Source: AV2 sp035637175 | GTDB taxonomy: Bacteria > Verrucomicrobiota > Verrucomicrobiia > Limisphaerales > AV2 | Assembly (NCBI GenBank): GCA_035637175.1 | Contig: DASPXS010000187.1 | Location: 1 to 16,339 of the forward strand | Direction: 5' to 3' | Length of the DNA stretch: 16,339 nt | Part shown: one piece after another, positions 7,286 to 14,367 of the stretch | How positions within the stretch are numbered: the stretch's first letter is position 1 | Layout: each line of letters opens with the position of its first letter | Notes under the pieces: generated by a model | Databases searched by the model: none | What the model was told of the DNA's origin: nothing | What the model saw: only the letters and a program-made list of their open reading frames with translations | Program-made: the position numbers and the translations under genes

Positions 7286-9933
7286 TTCTTTTCCTCCGCC
7301 TTCACCTGGATGGTGATGGGCACGGAATAGACGGTGATCGTTACCTCGCGTGGTTTGGCCCGTTCCCCGGCAGCCTTGGCGCGATTGGCTGCTGCGGCCT
7401 TTTCTGCTTCCGCTTTTTTGGCTTTGGCGGAGGCCTCTTCGGCTGATTTCTGGCCGGCAGCTTTGGCCTCGGCAGCCGTTCCGGCTTTCTCGGCCGCGAC
7501 CTCCGACTCTTTCTCGGCCTCGTCCCGGGCGGCGATCAAATCGGTGTCGGCGGCCAATTTCTCGGCGGCGGTTTTCGCCGCGGCGAATTTTTCGGCGGCC
7601 GTCTTTGCTTGAGCTGCCGTTTCCTCCGCGGCTTTGGTCGCCTCGGCGAAAGCCATGTCCGCTTTCTTTGCTTCAGCAGACAAATCAGCGGCGAGCTTTT
7701 CCGATTGTTTGGCGGCTTCATCCGTCTCTTTGGCCGCCTCGGGATTATTGCGATACCGGCCTTTGGTTTGGGTCCGTAAATGAAACGTGTACGTGCCCGG
7801 CGAAAGTTTGTGCTGGCCCAGGTCGATTTCCAGGACGGCGGAGTTGGTTTTGTTGTCAACGTCCAGTTCCTTCAACCCGTCGAGCCCGGCGGCGCCCATC
7901 GCTTTCAGCTTCAACGTCTCATTAAAATCCCCGCGCCGGACGAGCCTGAGCGGGATTTGGAATTTGCCGCCGGCGGCGGCTTCCCAAGTTTTGCTTTCCG
8001 CCGGCTCAACGCTGATGGGCGCAGACTCGGCACTGCTGACCGCGAGAAACAATTCGCGCATGAGTCTGGGGCGCACGGCTTCATTGTTGTAATCGGGCAC
8101 CGTCCAGGAGACCGAACCGGCGCGGGCTTCCCGCGCGAGCTCGGTATTGCGGACGCCGGCTTTGCCGACCACCCTGATGGGGCCCGACCAATTCTCCGCG
8201 TCATCCGAAGCGGTGAGGAGCAGCAGTTGGGAATTCTTGTTGGTTTCAATTGTGGCCGGGGCGCACGTGACGCCCGGCGGCAATCCTTCAACCGCGAGTC
8301 GAATTTCACCTTCGAAGTTGTCGCGCCGAAAGGCCAGCACTTTGATGGGCATGGTTTCACCGCGGCGCAGAAACGGCGTCCAAAGCAGGGCTTCTTTGGC
8401 GTCTTTGTTGACCGGCGGCGGCGCCTGCGGCAGGGCGACGAGGCGAAAGTCGGGCGTCTCTTTGCGCAGCGACAGGCGATAAACAAAGCGCGGATTGCTG
8501 CCGTATCGATTGAACAGGTCGCTGACGCGGACGCGATAGACGCCGTCTTCCTTCACTTCGAACCGCCCGGACGGATCGCGGGTCGTGGTGTTGAACTCCG
8601 GTCCGCCAAGGTTGGTGTCGGACGCGTAAAGCTCCAGCACATCCGAGGCGCTTTCTTCGCCTTTTTCGTTTTTGCTCACCCGCTGGACGAGCGCAAACGG
8701 GGCGGTCGGCAAACCGAGCCGATGCGAAAAAACTTCAATGCGGCAAAGCTCGCCCTTCTTCGCTTCAAACATCAGCCAGTCGCGGTCGCCCGCCGGATGG
8801 AATTGGCCGACGAACTCGCAGGGCAGGGAGACTTTCTGCGCCTGGTCGGGTTGGTTGTTCGGCTCCTGTTCGGTCACGACCGGCGCCGTCGCGAAACTCA
8901 ACAATACCGGGCTGGAAACGCCGGCGATGGTGTTCAACCGGTATTCGATGCCATCAACCAGAGCCCCGGCGGGACCCGGCGCCAGACCGGTGGCGGAACT
9001 TTGCGATGCGGCCGGATCGCCAGGCAGTTCGATTTCCACCGTGAGTTGTTCCAGCGGTTTGCCGGCCGTGGACAATCCTTCGGCCGGCGCGCCGCCGGGC
9101 AAATTTCGCCCATAAAGAGTGTATTTGCTTTTTGCGCCGGGCAGTCCCGAGGGCGGGAAGATGAAATCGACATGCGGGCCGGCGCCGATGGTGAGTCGGT
9201 AGAAATATTCCTCGCCGCCGCGGTAAATGAAGTCGCTCACGGCAACAATGAACCGGCCGTCGGCGGGCGCGATGAAATCGAGCAGGCCGCCGCGCCGCTG
9301 GCGTTCGAGTTCTCTGCCGCTGGCGTCATACAGGATCAGCATGTCGTCCATCCGCGAGTCAAGCTCTCTGGCCTGACACTCGATCAGCACGCGTTGACCT
9401 TTCCTGGCGGCAAATCTGAAGTAATCCACGGCATTCGCGTCGGCGCTTCCGTTGACGACAGTCCCCAGCGCGACCTCCGTTGCCGATTCGGGGGCATGAT
9501 TGGTAGTGGACGAGGTGATTTCCGGCAGATCGCCAACCACAAACGCGCGCGGATTGGACACTCCGAATCGTCCGATGACACGGGTTTCATAATTACCCGG
9601 CGACACGTCCGGGCCAATCGTCACGAGGAATCTGTTCGCTTCCGGTTCGCCGGTCTTCTCGGAAAGCTTTGGTTTCGCCGTGATGTTGGTCTGCGAGAAA
9701 TGAAGTTGATTGGCGTCGTCCAGGTCCGCGCCGGTCACCGTGACTTCAAAGGTCGTTCCGGCTTTGCCGCCCGGGGGAAAAAGGGTGTACAGCCGGGCGA
9801 GAGGAAGCTGGGCCTGTGTGGACGTGGGTGCGGCGAAGGCGGCCAGCCAAATCAGTGTGATGATAGAGAGGCGTCGAAGCGGACCGTTGCCAACCCGACC
9901 CTGCCCGGAGCGAGGGACAAACGGCCATTTCAC
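7282..9933 (-). CDS. Secreted PPC-domain protein with C-terminal coiled-coil insertion
   Basis: GTG at 9933 gives 883 residues. The frame is open to an ATG at 10038, but that extension translates a heptad repeat (HPTSNIEH). A signal peptide ends near residue 41 (LSIITLIWLAAFAAP...TQA). Next comes LYTLFPPGGKAGTTFEVTV, an Ig/TIG-like domain, then a PPC (pre-peptidase C-terminal) domain at about 150-250 (VDYFRFAARKGQRV). A further FPPSGLPGAKSKYTLYGRNL Ig-like start follows, with a second PPC at about 355-490 (EQEPNNQPDQAQ...DRDWLMFEAKKGE), and then beta-rich Ig-like segments. An Ala/Glu/Lys coiled coil (731-858) interrupts the last beta domain, which resumes as REVTITVYSVPITIQV. No protease or other catalytic domain is seen, so a binding or scaffold role is likely. 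It overlaps the downstream cytochrome by ATGA, and both have similar coiled coils. Confidence 0.85.
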   Translation of the reverse strand: MKWPFVPRSGQGRVGNGPLRRLSIITLIWLAAFAAPTSTQAQLPLARLYTLFPPGGKAGTTFEVTVTGADLDDANQLHFSQTNITAKPKLSEKTGEPEANRFLVTIGPDVSPGNYETRVIGRFGVSNPRAFVVGDLPEITSSTTNHAPESATEVALGTVVNGSADANAVDYFRFAARKGQRVLIECQARELDSRMDDMLILYDASGRELERQRRGGLLDFIAPADGRFIVAVSDFIYRGGEEYFYRLTIGAGPHVDFIFPPSGLPGAKSKYTLYGRNLPGGAPAEGLSTAGKPLEQLTVEIELPGDPAASQSSATGLAPGPAGALVDGIEYRLNTIAGVSSPVLLSFATAPVVTEQEPNNQPDQAQKVSLPCEFVGQFHPAGDRDWLMFEAKKGELCRIEVFSHRLGLPTAPFALVQRVSKNEKGEESASDVLELYASDTNLGGPEFNTTTRDPSGRFEVKEDGVYRVRVSDLFNRYGSNPRFVYRLSLRKETPDFRLVALPQAPPPVNKDAKEALLWTPFLRRGETMPIKVLAFRRDNFEGEIRLAVEGLPPGVTCAPATIETNKNSQLLLLTASDDAENWSGPIRVVGKAGVRNTELAREARAGSVSWTVPDYNNEAVRPRLMRELFLAVSSAESAPISVEPAESKTWEAAAGGKFQIPLRLVRRGDFNETLKLKAMGAAGLDGLKELDVDNKTNSAVLEIDLGQHKLSPGTYTFHLRTQTKGRYRNNPEAAKETDEAAKQSEKLAADLSAEAKKADMAFAEATKAAEETAAQAKTAAEKFAAAKTAAEKLAADTDLIAARDEAEKESEVAAEKAGTAAEAKAAGQKSAEEASAKAKKAEAEKAAAANRAKAAGERAKPREVTITVYSVPITIQVKAEEKK

Positions 9934-10029
9934 ATCCAACGTCCGGCATCCAACATCCAACATCCAATGCGGCAGTGCATCGCGTCCTGTTCGATGTTCG
10001 ATGTTGGATGTTGGATGTTGGATGTTTCG
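9933..10029. repeat. Heptad inverted repeat (CATCCAA / TGTTGGA family)
   Basis: The left side runs in exact 7-bp phase: CATCCAA at 9933, a variant at 9940, then CATCCAA at 9947, 9954 and 9961. The right side is TGTTCGA at 9988 and 9995, TGTTGGA at 10002, 10009 and 10016, and TGTTTCG at 10023. A 21-bp stem (9947-9967 with 10004-10024) is perfect, with a 36-base loop. It fills the gap between the DUF1549/DUF1553 gene and the PPC gene. The chosen GTG start of the PPC gene lies at its edge. Confidence 0.9.
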
Positions 10030-10049
10030 CTGCTCCAAATTCAGAAGGA

Positions 10050-12881
10050 CTAATGGTTGAAAAGGAATTCCTTCGTGTTGATCAACGCCCAGACGATGTC
10101 TTCATAAGCCTGCCGCCTGCCGGTCAACGATTCCTTGTCATCCTTGTTCGCCGTCCTTTTGGCGAGGTAATCCCTGGCCAGAGTCGCTTCGCTGGCATCC
10201 GGTTCGCGCGCGTAAGCTGTAAGGTATAGCTCGCGGATTTTTTCTTCATCGCTGCGTTTCGTGTCCGCGGTGAGCCGGGCGGCCACGCCCTGGTCGTCAG
10301 CCAGTTTTTGCTGAATCTCTTTGGCGTTCAGCAGATGGAGGCTTTGCGCGAGGCTGGCGTCCTGGGAACGTTCGCATTCGCAGGCGCTCGACGAATCGGG
10401 CCGGCCAAACACGGTGAGGAAATACGAACTGGCGTTGAAACTGTTGTCGGGCAGGCAGACCGCGCGAGTGCCGGCCGGCAGTCCGTCGAACTTGCTCGGC
10501 GTTTTGGTTACCTGGTTGACGGCGTCGAACAGCACTTCGGCGGTGAGGCGTTTCGGGTAGTAACGCGAAAAATACTGCTTGTCGATCCGGTTGTGTTGGT
10601 TGGGGATTCCGCTGAGCTGATAAACCTGCGAGCGGCAAATGGTGCGCACCAGGTTTTTCAAATCGTAGCCGTGGGCGATGAAATGTCCGGCCAGGCCGTC
10701 CAGCAACTCCGGATTGGTCGGCGGGTTGGTCTCGCGCATATCGTCCTCCGGCTCGACAATGCCGCGGTTGAAGAAATGTTTCCAATAGCGGTTGACCAGC
10801 GACCGGGCGAAATAAGGGTTGTTCCTTCCGGTCATCCAGTCGGCCAACGCCTGACGGGCGTCGTCGTCGGGCGAAAGATTCAACGCACCCGAACCGAGTC
10901 CCGCGGGTTTCACCGATTGTTTGGTTTTTTTGTTGGTGGCGGTGGGCATCGCGCGTCTGGCGAAAACCATTTCGCCGTCCGGTTCCGTTCCGTTCTTGTG
11001 GCTCACCTGGGTGAAGAAAGCCGAAAAGCTGTAGTAATCCTGCTGGCTCCATTTCTCGAACGGATGATGATGACACTGCGCGCACTGCAATCGCATGCCG
11101 AGGAAAAGCTGCGCGGTGTCCTCCAGTTCGGCCTGCGGCTCGCGCACCCGATGATACCAGGCGACCGCCGGATTGTCCTCCATGTCGCCCGAGGCGGTCA
11201 GAATCTCGCGCACAAACCGGTCATAGGGTTTGTTCTCCAGCAAACTGTCGCGAATCCAGGCGTGAAAGGCGTAAGTGCTGCGGGCCTGTTTCGCTTCGGT
11301 TCGCTTGTTGCGGAGCAAGGCGCTCCATTTGTTCGCGAAATAATCGGCGTAATCCGCGCTGTCGAGGAGCCGATCGATGAGCGCCTCGCGCGCAGCCTGG
11401 CTGCGCGAGGAAGCGGAACCGACTGGTGCGCCGACAACGGACCCACCCCTGTCCCCTCCCGAGGAGGGGAACTGTTGCGAGCTGGTCGTTCTTCCGTTCC
11501 CCTCCTGGGAGGGGTCAGGGGCGGGTTCCCGCTGAGGGTGAGGGGAAAGGTTTGCGGATTCCGCGACGGCGTCTCCGCATTCGGCAAAAAACCGGCGCGC
11601 CTCGTCAAGGGTCGGCAGACGACCGGCGATGTCGATGGTGACACGGCGGATAAACGTCGCGTCGTCGCAGACCTCCGACGGCGGCATCCCGACCGCCGTC
11701 AATTTTTTGAAGACGAGTTTATCAATCAGGTTTCGCGGCGGGGGCAGGTTTGCCACCGGCGCTCCGAGGGGAACGGTGGCGCGAAAGACCGCCACCCGGG
11801 CCTGGTAACGCACCATCACGGCGACATCGCCCGGTTGGCTGAACAGTTGCAGGTGACCGGCCTCATCGGTCCTGGCCATTTCCTTGTCATTCGGCTCATA
11901 GAGCGCGCTGCGGGTCACGTCTTCGGTGGAACCGTCCGTGTACCGGGCCATGACGACGAGTTGTTGTTCGCCGCCGAGCGCCATCGTGCGCTCCCGGGGA
12001 AAGACCTCGATGCGATCCACTTTCGGGTCGGTCGGTTTGCCGTAGGGCAGACCTTCGGAGATCCACCGAACGAGCAATCGGTAATCGTCGGAATCCTTGT
12101 CCATTCGTCTGCCGCCGCCGTGCGGCAGGGTCGCCGTCGCCTTGAGCAGCAGCAGACTGTTTTCCGGCGAAGCGGGGAAGAGGCGGCGTCCGCGCGCTTC
12201 TTTGACCAGATGTTCGTAATCCTCCATTGGCTCGAAGCCGAGCAGCGACAGGCGAAAACCGTTTTGACCGCTCGATTTGCCGTGGCAACCGCCGGCGTTG
12301 CAGCCCGCCTTGGTGAAAACGGGCACGATTTGATTCGGGAAATTGATCGGGGCGACTTCGTTGAAATACTCGACCGCGACGGACAGTGTCGCGCTCTGAC
12401 CGTCCGGGCCTTTTGCCGTGATGATGGCCGCGCCCTCGGCCAGCGGTGTCACCCGACCGGTTTTATCGATGCTGACGATCCTGGGCGGCGAGACCGAGTA
12501 GCTCACCTGGCGGGTGAAATCACGGAGTGCGCCGTCGTCCAGTTCTGCCGTGACGAGCAGTTGGCGTCGCGCAGTTTTTCCGCGCAGATGAAGTGCCGGG
12601 CGCGATTCGTTTCCGCCAGGGGAGGGGAGCTGGAATTCCAGGCTGACAATTGCGCCTGGCGTCCCGGCCGAGGCCGCCGCCAGCAGGCCGCAAGCGCCGA
12701 TGAAAAGAACCACCGGGATCAACCGGGCAAGGGCTCGAAGCCCAATGACGAATGACGAATGACGAAATCCGAAAGAATGACGAATGACGAAGCCCGAACG
12801 GCTGACCCGCAATGGGTCGGCTGAGCTTTCGCCATTCGGATTTCGGGCTTCTTTCGTCATTCGGCGTACGTCATTCGACAT
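10050..12881 (-). CDS. BIG2-DUF1549-DUF1553 planctomycete-type cytochrome protein
   Basis: The product is 943 residues. Residues 29-47 translate a heptad repeat, followed by a signal-like hydrophobic stretch (51-73). Domains in order: BIG2 Ig-like (about 80-172); a cytochrome-like segment with GCNAGGCHGK (Cys194-x4-Cys199-His200, an atypical heme spacing usual for this family); a second BIG2 (289-372); DUF1549 (384-630) with a canonical CAQCHHHPFEKW heme motif at 600-611; and DUF1553 (670-943: NRYWKHFFNRGIVEPEDDMR, SLHLLNAKEI). DUF1549 is interrupted at about 443-495 by residues encoded by a palindromic element. The ATG at 12881 lies one base after the upstream stop; ATG 12860 is an alternative. 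These proteins are typically exported and are found beside DUF1501 genes. The biochemical role is unknown. Confidence 0.9.
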   Translation of the reverse strand: MSNDVRRMTKEARNPNGESSADPLRVSRSGFVIRHSFGFRHSSFVIGLRALARLIPVVLFIGACGLLAAASAGTPGAIVSLEFQLPSPGGNESRPALHLRGKTARRQLLVTAELDDGALRDFTRQVSYSVSPPRIVSIDKTGRVTPLAEGAAIITAKGPDGQSATLSVAVEYFNEVAPINFPNQIVPVFTKAGCNAGGCHGKSSGQNGFRLSLLGFEPMEDYEHLVKEARGRRLFPASPENSLLLLKATATLPHGGGRRMDKDSDDYRLLVRWISEGLPYGKPTDPKVDRIEVFPRERTMALGGEQQLVVMARYTDGSTEDVTRSALYEPNDKEMARTDEAGHLQLFSQPGDVAVMVRYQARVAVFRATVPLGAPVANLPPPRNLIDKLVFKKLTAVGMPPSEVCDDATFIRRVTIDIAGRLPTLDEARRFFAECGDAVAESANLSPHPQREPAPDPSQEGNGRTTSSQQFPSSGGDRGGSVVGAPVGSASSRSQAAREALIDRLLDSADYADYFANKWSALLRNKRTEAKQARSTYAFHAWIRDSLLENKPYDRFVREILTASGDMEDNPAVAWYHRVREPQAELEDTAQLFLGMRLQCAQCHHHPFEKWSQQDYYSFSAFFTQVSHKNGTEPDGEMVFARRAMPTATNKKTKQSVKPAGLGSGALNLSPDDDARQALADWMTGRNNPYFARSLVNRYWKHFFNRGIVEPEDDMRETNPPTNPELLDGLAGHFIAHGYDLKNLVRTICRSQVYQLSGIPNQHNRIDKQYFSRYYPKRLTAEVLFDAVNQVTKTPSKFDGLPAGTRAVCLPDNSFNASSYFLTVFGRPDSSSACECERSQDASLAQSLHLLNAKEIQQKLADDQGVAARLTADTKRSDEEKIRELYLTAYAREPDASEATLARDYLAKRTANKDDKESLTGRRQAYEDIVWALINTKEFLFNH
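11442..11526. repeat. Palindromic double-hairpin element inside the DUF1549 domain
   Basis: Two hairpins, 11453-11469 (CCCCTCC/GGAGGGG) and 11499-11514 (same arm sequence), sit inside a larger inverted repeat (11442-11460 against 11508-11526, two mismatches in 19). There is also a perfect inner pair at 11463-11472 and 11496-11505. The element stays in frame and encodes the low-complexity Pro/Ser/Gly stretch at about residues 443-495. It resembles the C/T-rich palindromes near 7011-7176. Confidence 0.8.
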
Positions 12882-12882
12882 T
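12744..12882. repeat. Heptad inverted repeat (AATGACG / CGTCATT family)
   Basis: AATGACG occurs at 12744, 12751, 12758, 12776 and 12783, and CGTCATT at 12855 and 12869. In addition, GAAATCCGAA and TTCGGATTTC (12836-12845), and CGAAGCCCGAA and TTCGGGCTTC (12842-12851), are inverted partners. The element spans the DUF1501/DUF1549 junction and overlaps the first codons of the DUF1549 gene, where it is read as GFVIRHSFGFRHSSFVIG. Confidence 0.85.
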
Positions 12883-14226
12883 TCAAACCAGTTCCTTCAT
12901 CGGCTGACACCCGGCCTCGACGAGGTATTGCGGCCGGCCGGCCAGGTCCGCGAGGGTGGTTTTGTTCACGTCAATTCCCAGATTGTGATAGAGCGTCGCG
13001 AAGACTTCTCCGAAGACCACCGGCCGTTCGACCGGCTCCCCGCCCCAGCGGTCGGTCGCGCCGATGATCTGTCCGGTCTTCATGCCTCCGCCGGCGAGCA
13101 ACGCGCAGGTCACTCTCGGCCAGTGATCGCGGCCTGCGTCTTTGTTGATCGTCGGCGTGCGGCCAAATTCGCCCCACACGACGACCGACACATCTTTGTC
13201 CAATCCGCGCCGGTGCAGGTCCTCGACCAGCGCGGTCACACCCTGGTCGAGCAGGGGAAGGTCGGCTTTGGCGTTCTTGTGATTGTTGCCGTGATAATCC
13301 CAGAAACCAAAGGCGACGGTCACCACTCGCGCGCCGGCTTCGACCAGGCGGCGGGCGACGAGAAACTGTTCCATTAACATCGGCGCAGCGTCGCCGTGCG
13401 GTTTGGGATCGCCTTTGCCGTAATGTTCGATCAGGCGTTTGTCTTCGCGCTGATAATCGAGCGCTTCCAGCAGTCTGCTGGAGGTCAGCACGCCGAAAGC
13501 CTGTTCGTTGAAGGCGTCCAGCCCTTCCATCAGCCCGCTGGCGTCCACATCGCGGCGGAACCTGTCAAAACCCGCGAGCAACGCGCGGCGGTCAGCGAGG
13601 CGATCGAGCGTCACGCCATTGAGCACCATGTCTTCCTTGCCGTTGCCCTCGGGATGAAAGGAACGATGCGCGGCGCCGATAAAGCCCGGGCCGGCATCGT
13701 TGTACGGATGATGCCGCATCTTCGGCTCGAGCCCGATGAACTCCGGCACCGCCGGATCGGTCGGACCGAGAAGTTTGGACACCACCGACCCAAACGCCGG
13801 CCAGCCGCCCGGCGGCTGGTTGCGCTTCGAGCGGCCCGTCAGGCAATGGAAATCGGAATGATCGTCCACGGCGTCGGAGATCGAGCGGAGGATGGCGAGT
13901 TTGTCCGTCATCTTCGCCAGCCGCGGCAGATGTTCGCAAATACGGATGCCGGGAACGTTGGTCGGAATCGGCTTGAACTCGCCCCGGATTTCAAGCGGCG
14001 CGTCCATCTTCAAATCGAACATGTCCTGGTGCGGCGGTCCGCCTGGCAGATAAATCATGATGACTGCCTTGTGCGAATTGCGGATGCCGGACTTCGCCTC
14101 GGCTTGCAGCAATTGCGGCAGGGCGAGTCCGCCCAGACCGAGCGCGCCAATTTTCAGAAAATTGCGGCGCGAGATTCCGTCGCAGAAGCGGCGTCCCCCC
14201 GGTGCATTGGCATAGATGGTCAGCAT
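12883..14226 (-). CDS. DUF1501 Tat-exported protein, copy A
   Basis: ATG at 14226 gives 447 residues starting MLTIY, exactly like the neighbouring copy; an ATG five codons upstream is less likely. A twin-arginine signal is clear (SRRNFLK at 19-25, then IGALGLGGLALPQLLQA). Family motifs are YLPGGPPHQDMFD (about 59-71), VVWGEFGRTP (349-358) and GRDHWPRV (365-372). DUF1501 belongs to the alkaline phosphatase/sulfatase superfamily fold, and His/Asp in these motifs probably bind metal; no formylglycine sulfatase motif is seen. Folded export fits a metal-loaded protein acting outside the cytoplasm. It lies one base before the DUF1549 gene and is a tandem paralogue of the gene at 14368-15705. Substrate unknown. 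Confidence 0.92.
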   Translation of the reverse strand: MLTIYANAPGGRRFCDGISRRNFLKIGALGLGGLALPQLLQAEAKSGIRNSHKAVIMIYLPGGPPHQDMFDLKMDAPLEIRGEFKPIPTNVPGIRICEHLPRLAKMTDKLAILRSISDAVDDHSDFHCLTGRSKRNQPPGGWPAFGSVVSKLLGPTDPAVPEFIGLEPKMRHHPYNDAGPGFIGAAHRSFHPEGNGKEDMVLNGVTLDRLADRRALLAGFDRFRRDVDASGLMEGLDAFNEQAFGVLTSSRLLEALDYQREDKRLIEHYGKGDPKPHGDAAPMLMEQFLVARRLVEAGARVVTVAFGFWDYHGNNHKNAKADLPLLDQGVTALVEDLHRRGLDKDVSVVVWGEFGRTPTINKDAGRDHWPRVTCALLAGGGMKTGQIIGATDRWGGEPVERPVVFGEVFATLYHNLGIDVNKTTLADLAGRPQYLVEAGCQPMKELV

Positions 14227-14232
14227 GGAGTT

Positions 14233-14363
14233 AATGACCAAGGCCCAATGACCAAAAGAATGCCCGAGGGCGAACGCCCAATCCTGACGGGGACCCTGGT
14301 ACCCGGGGGATTTGAATCATTGGGGCCTGGGGATCCTTTGGGCATTGGGAATTGGGAATTTGA
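14233..14363. repeat. Heptad-type inverted repeat (CCCAATGACC / CATTGGGAATTGGG family)
   Basis: On the left AATGACC recurs at 14233 and 14247 (14-bp spacing). On the right CATTGGG, AATTGGG and AATTTGA follow in 7-bp phase from 14343, and CATTGGG also occurs at 14318. CCCAATGACCAAA (14244-14256) pairs with TTTGGGCATTGGG (14337-14349) with one mismatch. The middle is GC-rich (GGTACCCGGGGG). It fills the gap between the two DUF1501 genes. Confidence 0.82.
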
Positions 14364-14367
14364 AATT

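Noticed and set aside
9933..10029. CRISPR-like array from regularly repeated heptamers
   Set aside because: Units are 7 bp with no spacers of CRISPR length, arranged as an inverted pair, and no cas genes are present.
7780..10053. Long plus-strand open frame (757 codons) opposite the PPC gene
   Set aside because: GC-rich antisense shadow. The translation has no recognisable domain, while the minus strand shows a signal peptide, PPC domains and a clear coiled coil.
12660..12730. Lipoprotein signal (FIGAC) in the DUF1549 protein
   Set aside because: The residues before Cys do not fit a standard lipobox and the N-terminus is distorted by repeat sequence; an ordinary signal or anchor is as likely.
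10308..12755. Long plus-strand open frame (815 codons) opposite the DUF1549/DUF1553 gene
   Set aside because: Arg/Ala-rich shadow with no motifs. The opposite strand carries heme motifs and full DUF1549/DUF1553 signatures.
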